DNA of 64,000 nt from Brevibacterium sp. HMSC07C04 (GTDB lineage: Bacteria; Actinomycetota; Actinomycetes; Actinomycetales; Brevibacteriaceae), in the NCBI RefSeq assembly GCF_001815905.1, contig NZ_KV823238.1:1-64000 (forward strand), read 5' to 3'. This document shows, piece after piece, positions 9,948 through 18,356 of this stretch (position 1 is its first letter; the number at the start of each line of letters is the position of its first letter). The notes under the pieces were generated by a model. That model was given only the letters and a program-made list of their open reading frames with translations. It was not told where the DNA came from and ran no database searches. The translations under genes were made by a program, and so were the position numbers.

Positions 9948-10175
9948 ATGGATGAACTGCACGTGATGATGAAGCAATGGGAAGCCATCAGCGGCGAACT
10001 GGCGATGCTGGCAAACGCCGTGGCCGCAGCTGATCCCGATTACTGGGAAGGTGCCGCTGCAGAAGCCTTCCGCTGGCAGCTGCGGGAGCGAGCCCGCGCG
10101 TGCTCTGAGGCCGGGCGCATGGCGGACGAGGTCGTGCGGGCTTTCGCCGAGCACGTCAGGAAGGCAGCGTCATGA
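9948..10175 (+). CDS. Small WXG100-like helical protein
   Basis: The start is the ATG at 9948 behind GAGGA. The 75-residue product is almost entirely helical, with a central YWEGAAAEAFRW segment that resembles the W-x-G turn of WXG100 (EsxA/EsxB-type) proteins, followed by an amphipathic helix. It is shorter than the usual 95-100 residues. Its stop overlaps the next start as ATGA, and three coupled genes follow one another. The role as a type VII secretion substrate or partner is inferred; no ESX ATPase gene is in this window. Confidence 0.6.
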   Translation: MDELHVMMKQWEAISGELAMLANAVAAADPDYWEGAAAEAFRWQLRERARACSEAGRMADEVVRAFAEHVRKAAS

Positions 10176-10792
10176 CGTGGCTCGATCTGGACCCTCGCGC
10201 TTTCGCAGCGCTTCCGCCAGACCTCGTGGCGCTCCTGCCGCTCGGAATCGTACCGACTCTGACGGAGCCGGCTGTTGGGGAGCCAGCTCACGAGGTGCCG
10301 GTTCCGGGGGAGGGGAGTGGCACCTCGGGTGCTGGTGGGGAGGGCTCCCCCGGGAAGCCCGTCAACGGTGCCGAGCTTGCACTCGCAGTTGCCTTCGCCT
10401 CGAACCCATTTGTCTTTTCCGCCTATGCGTACGGACCGCCGGGCATTCTGGTCATCCACGCGGTGTTCGACCCGGCAACCGCCGCGGTCATCGTGCGCCG
10501 TGACAGGGGCGATGTGGAGGCGGACGGCGGTGCGGCAGACCGTGGTGCGGCCCTACACGGGCGTCTGCTGCGCGGAACATTCTGCGACCTTGGCGACCTC
10601 CCGCAGATTGTGGGGGACATCCTTGCCGCGGGCTTCAGCGACGGAGCCTTTGCCGTGGGCGCACTCACCCCTGACGTGACGCCTGGACAGGTTTTCGAGC
10701 ACATTGAATTCACTGCGGCGGACCGTCCATCCGCCATCGTCGCAGCACTCGATGCGGCGCTCGCCGCGGCTTACGAGTGGGTGGAGTCATGA
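10172..10792 (+). CDS. Unknown protein, middle gene of WXG100-like cassette
   Basis: The ATG overlaps the stop of the WXG100-like gene by 4 bp, and its own stop overlaps the next start in the same way. The 206-residue protein has an N-terminal stretch beginning MTWLDLDPRAFAAL, a Gly/Pro/Ser-rich linker (about residues 38-62) and a mixed alpha/beta C-terminal part with no motif I know. Its position and acidic character could suit a dedicated chaperone or immunity protein for the hydrolase, but nothing in the sequence shows that. The linker DNA holds the palindromic pair CGAGGTGCC/GGCACCTCG (10291-10327). Confidence 0.6.
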   Translation: MTWLDLDPRAFAALPPDLVALLPLGIVPTLTEPAVGEPAHEVPVPGEGSGTSGAGGEGSPGKPVNGAELALAVAFASNPFVFSAYAYGPPGILVIHAVFDPATAAVIVRRDRGDVEADGGAADRGAALHGRLLRGTFCDLGDLPQIVGDILAAGFSDGAFAVGALTPDVTPGQVFEHIEFTAADRPSAIVAALDAALAAAYEWVES

Positions 10793-12195
10793 GGGTTATC
10801 GGCGGGGAGCGCGGATTTTCTGCCCGGCTTGAAAACATCCGCAGCGCGGCGGGCACTCTGCGGAACCTGGGTGAGAGCGCTGGCGACGTTGTGCGGGCGT
10901 CACCTCAGCCGCCCGGCGTGGGCTCGCTGCTGGACTCTCCGCTGACGTGGGCAAAGGTCGAGTACGCCTGTGCCGAGTTCTTCATGCGCACCCGTGGGCT
11001 GGGCGACAGCCTCACGAAGCTCGGTGCGCAGGCGCAGCTGGCAGCGGCGGGCTACGAAGCCGCCGATTCTGCCGCCCACAGGGCACAGCAGTTCGGCAGT
11101 TGGGCGGCCGGCTGGGGCCTGGGTGTGGCGGTGCGGGTGACAGCACCGGTGTGGGCGGTTCCGGCGGCCATTGCGGCACTGACAGCGGCCGGATGGACAG
11201 CGGCGGCGGACGGGCTTGTCACCCTCATCACCGGGCGCAGTCCCGAACTCGGAAAGAAGGCCATGGCCGCAGCCCGAGGCATCTTCGAGCAGGCGGTGGC
11301 AGACAACACAGGCGCGTTCAGCCGGGTGCTTGATTCCGGGCTCTCCGGCTTCGGCACGGGCCTGCTGGGCCTGCCGCCGCTGCCGCCCATCATCGATGCA
11401 ATGCGCGCTGGCCCGCTGACCCGCTCTCTGGCCAAGACCGGCGAAGCGCGCGGGGCCTTTCCCACCGAACCTCCGGAGGTTCGCTCTCACGCGGCTGCGG
11501 CGGGCGGTTCGCCGCGTTCCCTGTCCGGCCTGTACGAACGCCAGGTAGCCGCACACTCCGGTCGCGAAAACGGCAGGGTTCGGGTGGATGCGGTCCGCGG
11601 ACAGGACGGCAAGAAGCGGTACATCGTCTATGTGCCGGCAACAACCGACTGGAGTGTCAAAGGCGGACGCAACACAACGGACACGGCAACGAACGTGCAG
11701 ACCATGGCAGAGCGAGAATCAGCCATGCGCCACGTGGTGAAGACGGCAATCAGAGAAAGCGGCATCCAGCCCGAAGACGAAATCATGCTCGTGGGCTATT
11801 CGCAGGGCGGAATCGTCGCGGCATCGCTGGCAGCTGATCCCGAATTCCGCAAACAGGCGCGCGTGCGGCAGGTGGTCACCGTCGGCAGTCCCGTCGGCCG
11901 CTTCGACGTGGGGAACACCAAGGTGCTGTCGATCGAACAGGACCGAGACGTAGTTCCGGCACTCGACGGAACGGACAACCCTGACAAGCGCACCTGGACC
12001 ACGATCATCGCGGATTCACCGCCGGTGGACAGCCCCCTGGGTGCTCATTCCTCTGAGGCGTACACCGAGGTCATCCGCGATCTTGAGAGGAGTCGACAGC
12101 CGGATATTGTTCAGTTTTCGAAAGACAATCGCGACTTTCTCGGCGGCACCGTCGAAGAGTCGCGCGAATACGAAGGGGTCCGCCAGGAAAAATAA
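10789..12195 (+). CDS. Alpha/beta serine hydrolase with N-terminal helical domain
   Basis: The ATG at 10789 overlaps the previous stop (ATGA). In the 468-residue protein, residues 1-90 are helical and resemble the WXG100/LXG-type N-termini of secreted actinobacterial proteins. Residues 100-150 are strongly hydrophobic. The C-terminal domain is an alpha/beta hydrolase: nucleophile elbow GYSQGG with Ser338, a DxDVVPALD acid region (385-393) and an LGAHSSEAY histidine (His420). That order and spacing resemble PE-PPE and cutinase-type esterases. A role as a secreted lipase, esterase or effector is inferred from architecture and the WXG100-like neighbour. Confidence 0.7.
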   Translation: MRVIGGERGFSARLENIRSAAGTLRNLGESAGDVVRASPQPPGVGSLLDSPLTWAKVEYACAEFFMRTRGLGDSLTKLGAQAQLAAAGYEAADSAAHRAQQFGSWAAGWGLGVAVRVTAPVWAVPAAIAALTAAGWTAAADGLVTLITGRSPELGKKAMAAARGIFEQAVADNTGAFSRVLDSGLSGFGTGLLGLPPLPPIIDAMRAGPLTRSLAKTGEARGAFPTEPPEVRSHAAAAGGSPRSLSGLYERQVAAHSGRENGRVRVDAVRGQDGKKRYIVYVPATTDWSVKGGRNTTDTATNVQTMAERESAMRHVVKTAIRESGIQPEDEIMLVGYSQGGIVAASLAADPEFRKQARVRQVVTVGSPVGRFDVGNTKVLSIEQDRDVVPALDGTDNPDKRTWTTIIADSPPVDSPLGAHSSEAYTEVIRDLERSRQPDIVQFSKDNRDFLGGTVEESREYEGVRQEK

Positions 12196-12204
12196 AAGTG
12201 CATA

Positions 12205-12249
12205 TTGGCATAGGTCCTCACTTCCGTTAGATTGTGTTCACGATGTGAA
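12205..12249 (+). promoter_or_regulatory. Promoter with TTCAC-N3-GTGAA operator for the 2-oxoacid dehydrogenase operon
   Basis: A -35 TTGGCA (12205-12210) and -10 TAGATT (12228-12233) are separated by exactly 17 bp. Four bases downstream of the -10, at the expected transcription start, is the inverted repeat TTCAC-GAT-GTGAA (12237-12249), well placed for a repressor. The leader to the E1alpha start is about 100 nt. The regulator is not identified. Confidence 0.6.
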
Positions 12250-12341
12250 ACACGTCGCCGACGTGCAGGCAAACAGCCGAGCGCTCGGTTGGTATGGCAA
12301 AGAGGCCACAAGCCCATTCGGCCACGATTAGAGGAGACGCA

Positions 12342-13490
12342 ATGACCTCGAATCTCGCAGGCAACACCAGTGCTGCTCAAGATTCAGATCGTCCGATGAT
12401 TCAGATGCTTTCGCCGGAAGGCAAGCGCGTTCGCTCCGGGGAGTACGATTCCTACGCCGCAGATCTCACAGGCGAGGACATGCGCGATTTCTACCGCGAC
12501 ATGGTGCTCATCCGTCGAGTGGACGCAGAAGGCAACGCCCTGCAGCGCCAGGGTCAGCTGGGGCTGTGGGCCCCGCTGAAAGGCCAGGAGGCAGCGCAGA
12601 TCGGACTGGGCCGCGCACTGCGCAAACAGGACTTCGTGTTCCCCACCTACCGTGAACACGGCCTGGCGTGGTGCCGCGGAGTTGAACCCGAAACGCTGCT
12701 GGGCATGTTCCGCGGACAGCACCACGGCGGCTGGGACCCCCAGGAAAACCGCTTCCACACCTACACGATCGTCATCGGCTCGCAGGTGCTGCACGCCACC
12801 GGCTACGCCATGGGCGTGAAGTTCGACGGCGACGTTGCCACCGGCGACCTCGAACGCGACACGATCTCGGTTGCATGCATGGGCGATGGCGCAACCAGCC
12901 AGGGCGACGTCTCCGAAGGCCTCAACTTCGCGGCGGTTTTCCACGCGCCCGTCCTGTTCTTCATCCAGAACAACCAGTTCGCCATTTCCGAACCGAACTC
13001 CGCACAGATGGCAGCACCGCTGTTCAAGCGCGGAACCGGCTTCGGCGTTCCCGGTGTGCGCGTCGACGGCAATGACGTGCTGGCCATGTACTCCGTGGCC
13101 AAGGCAAGCGCCGATTCGATTCGCGCGGGCCTGGGCCCCATGCTGATCGAAGCGTTCACCTACCGCATGGGTGCACACACCACCGCTGATGACCCCACCA
13201 AGTACCGTTCGGACGCGCTGACGGAATCGTGGCTCGAAAAGGACCCCATCGACCGGGTTCGCCGCTTCCTGCACCGCGAAGACTACGCCGACCAGGAATT
13301 CTTCGACTCGATCGACGAAGAAGCCGACGCGCTTGCCGCCCGGATTCGCGGGGCCTGCATGGCCATGGATCCGCCGGCGCCGTCTGAGATCTTCGATTCC
13401 GTGTTCGTCGAAGAGCACCCCCTCATCGAAGCCGAACGGCGTGAGTACCTGGAATACCTCGACTCCTTCGCAGAGGAGGGCGCACTGTGA
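12342..13490 (+). CDS. bkdA: 2-oxoacid dehydrogenase E1 alpha subunit (branched-chain type)
   Basis: The start is the ATG at 12342 behind GAGGAG; 382 residues. The thiamine diphosphate motif is clear, from GDGATSQGD to NNQFAIS. With the E1beta and E2 genes it forms the alpha2beta2 type complex that oxidatively decarboxylates 2-oxoacids. Actinobacteria generally use the homodimeric AceE for pyruvate, so the branched-chain 2-oxoacids from Val, Leu and Ile are the more likely substrates; a pyruvate or acetoin role is not excluded. No E3 gene is adjacent, so a shared lipoamide dehydrogenase is presumably encoded elsewhere. Confidence 0.85.
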   Translation: MTSNLAGNTSAAQDSDRPMIQMLSPEGKRVRSGEYDSYAADLTGEDMRDFYRDMVLIRRVDAEGNALQRQGQLGLWAPLKGQEAAQIGLGRALRKQDFVFPTYREHGLAWCRGVEPETLLGMFRGQHHGGWDPQENRFHTYTIVIGSQVLHATGYAMGVKFDGDVATGDLERDTISVACMGDGATSQGDVSEGLNFAAVFHAPVLFFIQNNQFAISEPNSAQMAAPLFKRGTGFGVPGVRVDGNDVLAMYSVAKASADSIRAGLGPMLIEAFTYRMGAHTTADDPTKYRSDALTESWLEKDPIDRVRRFLHREDYADQEFFDSIDEEADALAARIRGACMAMDPPAPSEIFDSVFVEEHPLIEAERREYLEYLDSFAEEGAL

Positions 13491-14488
13491 CCGCGGCATC
13501 CGCACTCGACTCGGTTCAGAAGATGCCCCTGTCCAAGGGCATCACCGCGGGGCTTCGCAAGGCAATGGACGAAGACCCCAAGGTCGTTCTCATCGGTGAG
13601 GACATCGGCAAGCTCGGCGGCGTCTTCCGCGTGACGGAAGGACTCCAGAAGGACTTCGGCGAACAGCGCGTCATCGACGCCCCGCTGGCGGAATCCGGCA
13701 TTGTCGGCACCGCAATCGGCATGGCCATCCGCGGCTACCGCCCGGTTGTCGAAATCCAGTTCGACGCCTTTGTCTTCCCGGCCTACGACCAGATTGTGAC
13801 CCAGCTGGCAAAGCTGCACGCGCGCACCCGCGGCAAGCTCAATGTGCCGGTGGTCATCCGCATCCCCTACGGCGGCGGCATCGGCTCGCCCGAACACCAC
13901 TCGGAGAGCCCGGAAACCGTCTTCGCCCACCATGCGGGGCTTAAGATCATGGCGCCGTCGAACGCACACGACGCCTACTGGATGATCCAGGAGGCCATTA
14001 GAAGCCCCGACCCGGTCATCTACTTTGAGCCCAAGCGCCAGTACTGGCTGCGCGGCGACGTCGACCTCGGCAATCCCGCCACCACCGCGTACAGTGCTGA
14101 AGTCGTCCGGCCCGGACGGGACTGCACGCTCGTGGCCTACGGCCCGCTCATACCGCAGGCACTCGACGCGGCAGCGGCAGCGGCGGAAGAAGGCGTTGAC
14201 CTCGAGGTCATTGATCTGCGCGGTCTCAACCCCATCGACTTCCCGGCCATCGAAGAGTCCGTGAAGAAGACGGGCCGCCTTGTTGTTGCCCACGAAGCCC
14301 CCGTGTTCCTGGGCTTGGGATCGGAGATCGCCGCACGGATCAGCGAACGCTGCTTCTACCACCTGGAAGCGCCCGTGCTGCGGGTCGGCGCCCCGCACGC
14401 CCCGTACCCCGGTTCGAAGCTCGAACAGCACTACCTGCCTGACCTCGACCGCATTCTCGATGCCGTCGACCGGGCCATGGACTTCTAA
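13487..14488 (+). CDS. bkdB: 2-oxoacid dehydrogenase E1 beta subunit
   Basis: It begins with GTG overlapping the E1alpha stop (GTGA), indicating translational coupling and balanced subunits. The 333-residue protein has the transketolase pyrimidine-binding domain (LIGEDIGKLGGVFRVTEGL region near residues 30-50; EIQFDAFVFPAYDQ) and a C-terminal transketolase-like domain ending in APYPGSKLEQHYLPD. Length and motifs are normal for the E1beta of branched-chain dehydrogenase. It pairs with the product of the preceding gene. Confidence 0.9.
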   Translation: MTAASALDSVQKMPLSKGITAGLRKAMDEDPKVVLIGEDIGKLGGVFRVTEGLQKDFGEQRVIDAPLAESGIVGTAIGMAIRGYRPVVEIQFDAFVFPAYDQIVTQLAKLHARTRGKLNVPVVIRIPYGGGIGSPEHHSESPETVFAHHAGLKIMAPSNAHDAYWMIQEAIRSPDPVIYFEPKRQYWLRGDVDLGNPATTAYSAEVVRPGRDCTLVAYGPLIPQALDAAAAAAEEGVDLEVIDLRGLNPIDFPAIEESVKKTGRLVVAHEAPVFLGLGSEIAARISERCFYHLEAPVLRVGAPHAPYPGSKLEQHYLPDLDRILDAVDRAMDF

Positions 14489-14496
14489 GGAACCCA

Positions 14497-15852
14497 ATGA
14501 CAGACACATTTCTCCTGCCCGACCCGGGCGAGGGGCTGACCGAAGCTGACATCATCTCGTGGAAGGTCGCCGAAGGCGACACCGTGACGGTCAACCAGAT
14601 CCTCGTTGAAATAGAAACCGCAAAATCACTCGTCGAACTGCCCAGTCCGCACGCCGGTGTGATCGCCAAACTGCTGGTTGAAGAAGGCCAGACCGTCGAA
14701 GTCGGCACCCCGATCCTCGAGTTCGAAGGCGACGGCACGGCCTCCGGTGACGCTCCCGCAGCCGGTGGCGCTGCGGAGGACACTGCGGCCGACGAAGGCA
14801 CCGGCCCGAACCTCGTGGGCTATGGAACCACCGCGCAGTCCAAGCGCCGCCGCCCCCGCAAGGGACAAAAGCCGCAGGACCAGCATGCAGCCCCGGCACC
14901 GGAAGCCCGTGCGGCTGCGGCGGATCCGGCTGTGCAGCCCGCACCGGAACTGCCAGAGACAGCCGGGCGCGCTCTGGCCAAGCCGCCGGTGCGCAAACTA
15001 GCAAAAGACAACGGCATCAACCTGGCCGATGTCCCCACGACCGGCGAAGGCGGCGTCGTCACCCGCGCCGACCTCATGAACTACATGGAGAACGGTCAGG
15101 CGAGCTCTGCGCCCGCCCAGACGGCCGCCGTGGCGACAGGCACCTCGGCAGCTGGCGGCCCGGGTGCAGAAGAGCGCATCCCGTTCAAGGGCGTCACCAA
15201 GTTCATGGCGCAGGCAATGGTCGACTCGGCGTTCACCGCACCGCACGTCACCGAATTCCTCGACGTCGACGTCACCGCAACCATGGAACTGGTGTCGCGC
15301 TTCAAGGCGTCCGGCGTGCTCGGCGACGTCAAGCTGTCACCCCTGGCCGTCGTTGCCAAGGCTGTGACCTGGGCGGTAGCTCGCAATCCGCGGATCAACA
15401 GTTCGCTGGAAGGCGATGAAATCGTCGTCAAGCACTACGTCAACCTCGGCATCGCCGCGGCAACACCGCGCGGCCTCGTCGTGCCGAACATCAAGGGTGC
15501 TCACACGATGGGCCTGGGCCAGCTTGCAGGAGAAATCCGCGAACTGGCACTCACCGCCCGCGAAGGCCGCACCACCCCGGCCGCGCAGACCGGTGGAACC
15601 ATCACGATCACCAACGTCGGAGTGTTCGGCGTAGACGCCGGAACCCCCATCATCAACCCCGGCGAAGCCGCCATCCTCGCCTTCGGTCAAGTGCGCCAGC
15701 GCCCGTGGGTTGTCGACGGTGAGATCGTGCCGCGCGACATCACAACGCTGGCAGTGTCCGCCGACCACAGGCTGGTAGACGGGGAGATCATCTCGAAGTT
15801 CTTGGCTGACGTGGGCCGAGCGCTCGAAGACCCCGCGATCATGCTGGCCTAA
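14497..15852 (+). CDS. bkdC: Dihydrolipoamide acyltransferase E2 component
   Basis: The 451-residue protein shows the standard E2 order: one lipoyl domain (residues 1-80, lipoylated lysine in ETAKSLVELPS), a long Ala/Pro/Lys-rich linker, a peripheral-subunit binding domain around VRKLAKDNGI (about 166-202), a second linker, and the acyltransferase domain ending with the catalytic DHRLVDG. It starts 8 bp after E1beta. It transfers the acyl group from E1 to CoA and forms the core of the complex. A 13-bp hairpin follows the stop. Confidence 0.92.
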   Translation: MTDTFLLPDPGEGLTEADIISWKVAEGDTVTVNQILVEIETAKSLVELPSPHAGVIAKLLVEEGQTVEVGTPILEFEGDGTASGDAPAAGGAAEDTAADEGTGPNLVGYGTTAQSKRRRPRKGQKPQDQHAAPAPEARAAAADPAVQPAPELPETAGRALAKPPVRKLAKDNGINLADVPTTGEGGVVTRADLMNYMENGQASSAPAQTAAVATGTSAAGGPGAEERIPFKGVTKFMAQAMVDSAFTAPHVTEFLDVDVTATMELVSRFKASGVLGDVKLSPLAVVAKAVTWAVARNPRINSSLEGDEIVVKHYVNLGIAAATPRGLVVPNIKGAHTMGLGQLAGEIRELALTAREGRTTPAAQTGGTITITNVGVFGVDAGTPIINPGEAAILAFGQVRQRPWVVDGEIVPRDITTLAVSADHRLVDGEIISKFLADVGRALEDPAIMLA

Positions 15853-15858
15853 GCGGCA

Positions 15859-15914
15859 GCGCCGATGCGCCGCGGGCTGCGCCGGAGAGCCAGTCCGATT
15901 TGGCGCATCGGCGC
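15859..15914 (+). terminator. Long-loop inverted repeat after the E2 gene
   Basis: A perfect 13-bp repeat (GCGCCGATGCGCC, 15859-15871, with its complement at 15902-15914) encloses 30 nt and starts 7 bp after the E2 stop. There is no T-run, so termination is plausible but unproved. The rest of the gap to 16226 contains no gene I can support. An AATGATT core at 15927-15933 (within TTAGAATGATTGACT) only weakly resembles an actinobacterial Zur box. Confidence 0.45.
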
Positions 15915-16226
15915 GCAGCGGCTTAGAATGATTGACTGTTGTGGCCGAATTGCGCCTCAACGCGCTCACACAGCGATGCTGAGCACAGGCCCTTCTCTCA
16001 CAGGCCTGACACACGCTGGTGAGACATCGTCGGAACACGGGACTATCCACCCCGCAGGTTTCGCACACGCCCTTCACCGGGCAAAGAGCATAACCACCGC
16101 TGTGTTCACGTCGACGCGACTGTCGACATGGGAACGTGCCCGGTGGAACTGTGAAGATGTCTCGGCGGCCCTCACGCACACGGCGCGAGGACAGCGCCGC
16201 CGGCAGAAGTCAACTGGAGGAGAGTC

Positions 16227-16463
16227 ATGGCAGCAGTCTGCCAGGTAACCGGGGCCACCCCTGGTTTTGGGAACAACGTCTCCCACTCGAACCGCCGCAC
16301 CCGTCGTCGGTTCGACATCAACATTCAGAAGAAGCGCTACTACGTGCCGTCGCTGCGCCGCAAGGTCACGCTGACGGTTTCGACCCGCGGCATCAAGGTC
16401 ATTGACGCCCGCGGCATTGACGCTGTGGTCAACGAGCTCATCGCCAAGGGAGTGAAGCTCTGA
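16227..16463 (+). CDS. rpmB: 50S ribosomal protein L28
   Basis: The 78-residue protein starts at ATG behind GGAGGAG. The N-terminus [16 protein letters not shown] and [11 protein letters not shown] identify L28. Only one cysteine remains of the usual CxxC pairs, so this is the zinc-free (C-minus) form. It is the first gene of an rpmB-rpmG-rpsN cluster like the zinc-starvation operon of mycobacteria and streptomycetes, but whether a zinc-binding paralogue exists elsewhere is unknown. Confidence 0.95.
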   Translation: MAAVCQVTGATPGFGNNVSHSNRRTRRRFDINIQKKRYYVPSLRRKVTLTVSTRGIKVIDARGIDAVVNELIAKGVKL

Positions 16464-16630
16464 TGGCAAAAGCACAGGACGTACGCCCGATCATCAAGCT
16501 GAAGTCAACGGCAGGAACCGGTTACACCTACGTGACCAAGAAGAACCGCCGCAACACCCCCGACCGCATCGTCATGAAGAAGTACGACCCCGTGGTCCGC
16601 AAGCACGTCGAATTCCGCGAGGAGCGCTGA
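16463..16630 (+). CDS. rpmG: 50S ribosomal protein L33
   Basis: This 55-residue gene ([18 protein letters not shown] at the start, FREER at the end) overlaps the rpmB stop as TGATG. The sequence is a full-length L33 with no cysteine at all, the zinc-free form. It is tightly coupled to rpmB and is followed 6 bp later by rpsN. Confidence 0.95.
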   Translation: MAKAQDVRPIIKLKSTAGTGYTYVTKKNRRNTPDRIVMKKYDPVVRKHVEFREER

Positions 16631-16636
16631 TAGTCA

Positions 16637-16942
16637 ATGGCTAAGAAGTCTAAGATCGCACGCGAAAAGCAGCGCCAGGTCATCGTCGAGCGCTACGCAG
16701 AGCGCCGTGCCGAACTCAAGCGTCAGCTGGTTCACCCTGACTCCACAGACGAGCAGCGCGAAGAAGCACGCCTGGGTCTGCAGAAGCTGCCCCGCGACGC
16801 TTCGCCGGTTCGTCTGCGCAACCGCGACCAGGTTGACGGGCGCCCGCGCGGCTACCTCCGCAAGTTCGGTGTTTCACGCGTTCGCTTCCGGGAAATGGCC
16901 CACAAGGGCGAACTTCCTGGCGTTACCAAGTCGAGCTGGTAA
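16637..16942 (+). CDS. rpsN: 30S ribosomal protein S14, zinc-independent type
   Basis: The 101-residue length and the [23 protein letters not shown] region (positions about 63-85) identify the long S14 form without the four zinc cysteines found in the 61-residue type. It ends in the usual KSSW. With rpmB and rpmG it completes a ribosomal trio lacking zinc ligands. It sits 58 bp before hup. Confidence 0.95.
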   Translation: MAKKSKIAREKQRQVIVERYAERRAELKRQLVHPDSTDEQREEARLGLQKLPRDASPVRLRNRDQVDGRPRGYLRKFGVSRVRFREMAHKGELPGVTKSSW

Positions 16943-17000
16943 GGTTTTTCCTGTTCGTCTCGGTTATACCGAAACCTGAGTCCTAGAGGAGGACGCTTTT

Positions 17001-17285
17001 ATGGCTAAGAACCGCAGCGAGCTTGTCGCAGAAGTTGCAGACAAGTCCGGCCTGACGCAGAAGCAGGTCTCTGACGTTCTCGACGGTGTCTTCGATGCCT
17101 TCGCAGATGTTGTCAGCAACGGCGAAAAGCTCACAATCCCGGGCTGGCTGTCCGTTGAGCGCACCGAGCGTGCTGCTCGCAAGGGCCGCAACCCGCAGAC
17201 CGGCGAGGAAATTCAGATTCCCGCCGGCTACTCGGTGAAGCTTTCGGCTGGTTCGAAGCTCAAGGCTGCTGCAGGCAAGCCCTGA
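17001..17285 (+). CDS. hup: HU family nucleoid protein
   Basis: HU binds and bends DNA and compacts the nucleoid. The 94-residue product starts at ATG behind GAGGAGG and contains the family signature near GRNPQTGEEIQIPAG. It lacks the long Lys/Ala-rich tail of mycobacterial HupB and of the second streptomycete HU, so it is a minimal HU as in Micrococcales. A strong terminator follows. Confidence 0.95.
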   Translation: MAKNRSELVAEVADKSGLTQKQVSDVLDGVFDAFADVVSNGEKLTIPGWLSVERTERAARKGRNPQTGEEIQIPAGYSVKLSAGSKLKAAAGKP

Positions 17286-17353
17286 TCCAGCAGACTGCGA
17301 ACTTCACGTTCTTGAACTCTGATCGCGGCGTCTAGCGCTGCGGCGAGCACCCA

Positions 17354-17387
17354 CGAGGGGACTCCGACAACTGTCGGAGTCCCCTCG
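17354..17387 (+). terminator. Rho-independent terminator after hup
   Basis: A perfect 15-bp stem (CGAGGGGACTCCGAC, 17354-17368, with its complement 17373-17387) has a 4-nt AACT loop and is followed by TTGTGTTT. It is one of the strongest hairpins in the window and closes the ribosomal protein/hup unit. Confidence 0.9.
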
Positions 17388-17483
17388 TTGTGTTTCAGGC
17401 CCAGAGGGTGAATCCGGCCCACCGGCATGTTGGCCAATTGGGGCGTGTCGATTCGCTCGCGAAGCAGAAGAGCCGCACTAAGG

Positions 17484-17528
17484 TTGAAACTTCAATAAAT
17501 CGTTGTTAGTGTTTTCCTTGAAAGTTCA
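17484..17528. promoter_or_regulatory. TTGAA/TTCA inverted repeats upstream of the yceI-like gene
   Basis: TTGAA-AC-TTCAA (17484-17495) and the related TTGAAAGTTCA (17518-17528) lie 34 bp apart in AT-rich DNA just before the start. This resembles paired operators of MarR- or HxlR-type repressors, which often control YceI genes; no such regulator gene is adjacent. Confidence 0.4.
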
Positions 17529-17548
17529 CTTAGCTTAGGAGTTTCATC

Positions 17549-18097
17549 ATGGCCGCACTGCCGGCAGGCCTGACCGCAGGCACTTGGAATATCGCCCCCA
17601 GCCACTCAGAGTTCGCTTTTCGGGTCCGTCACGCGGGGGTTTCACGCGTGCGCGGTTCCTTCGATGTGATCGGCGGCAGCTTCACGGTGGGGGAGTCCCT
17701 GGAAGAACTGTCTGTCAGCGCCCACGCTGATACCGCGTCCGTTGATACGGGCAATGCTGACCGTGACGCGCACCTGCAGCAGGCGGACTTCTTCCTGGCC
17801 GAGGAGCACCCTCGGCTGACATTCGCTTCAACTTCGGCTGTGCTCGGGGCTGACGGTGAGTTCACCCTCGTCGGCGACCTCACGATACGCGGTGTGACAA
17901 AGAGCGTCGAGTTCGCCGCAAGCTTTAACGGCGCCGCCGAAGATCCCTACGGACAGACGATCGCCGGTTTTGACGCAAGCGCAAAGGTTGATCGCCGCGA
18001 CTTTGGGATCGCATTTGACGCCGCCATGCCCGGCGGCGACCTTCTGGTGGGCAACCGTGTCGACATTCTGATCGAGCTTGAGGCAGTGAAGGCCTGA
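17549..18097 (+). CDS. YceI family lipocalin-like protein
   Basis: The start is ATG behind TTAGGAG. The 182-residue protein begins with TWNIAPSHSEFAFRVRHAG and has GDLTIRGVTKSV, DRRDFGIAF and VGNRVDILIELEA segments, all typical of the YceI beta-barrel that binds polyprenoid-type lipids. There is no signal peptide, as is usual for actinobacterial members, so the protein is probably cytoplasmic. Its lipid ligand and pathway are unknown. Possible paired operators precede it. Confidence 0.9.
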   Translation: MAALPAGLTAGTWNIAPSHSEFAFRVRHAGVSRVRGSFDVIGGSFTVGESLEELSVSAHADTASVDTGNADRDAHLQQADFFLAEEHPRLTFASTSAVLGADGEFTLVGDLTIRGVTKSVEFAASFNGAAEDPYGQTIAGFDASAKVDRRDFGIAFDAAMPGGDLLVGNRVDILIELEAVKA

Positions 18098-18163
18098 CCG
18101 GGCTCCAGGCCGAAGCGTGCGGGTCCAGGCGGTTGCGCTGAATCGCGGCCACAGGTTGCGGTA

Positions 18164-18178
18164 GTCTGCCGAACAGAC
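18164..18178. promoter_or_regulatory. GTCTG-N5-CAGAC palindrome upstream of first IclR gene
   Basis: GTCTG and CAGAC flank CCGAA about 180 bp before the start of the first IclR-family gene. It might be an autoregulatory site, but this is a short palindrome and the assignment is speculative. Confidence 0.2.
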
Positions 18179-18356
18179 ATTGTCACCGCCCAGCATGCAC
18201 ATGTGCGCACGGCCATCACGCGGAGCGCGCGGCTGTGTCGGCCACCCGCTGCAAGCGTCAACATCGTTGTCGACCGAGTTCGCAGCTCTCGTCCAGTGGT
18301 GTGCCGAATAGGTTCCGCTGGGCGAGCTCTGCGCTCGGTCTTCAAGGAGGAATGAC

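Noticed and set aside
10291-10327. Intragenic hairpin as a terminator within the WXG100-like cassette
   Set aside because: The stem is only 9 bp with a 19-nt loop and no T-run, and the reading frame continues through it.
12384-14509. Long antisense open frames opposite the E1alpha and E1beta genes
   Set aside because: They mirror the codon third-position GC of the real genes and lack motifs or starts with support.
15923-15937. TTAGAATGATTGACT as a Zur box for the ribosomal cluster
   Set aside because: Only the AATGATT core fits; the flanks are not palindromic and it lies about 290 bp from rpmB.
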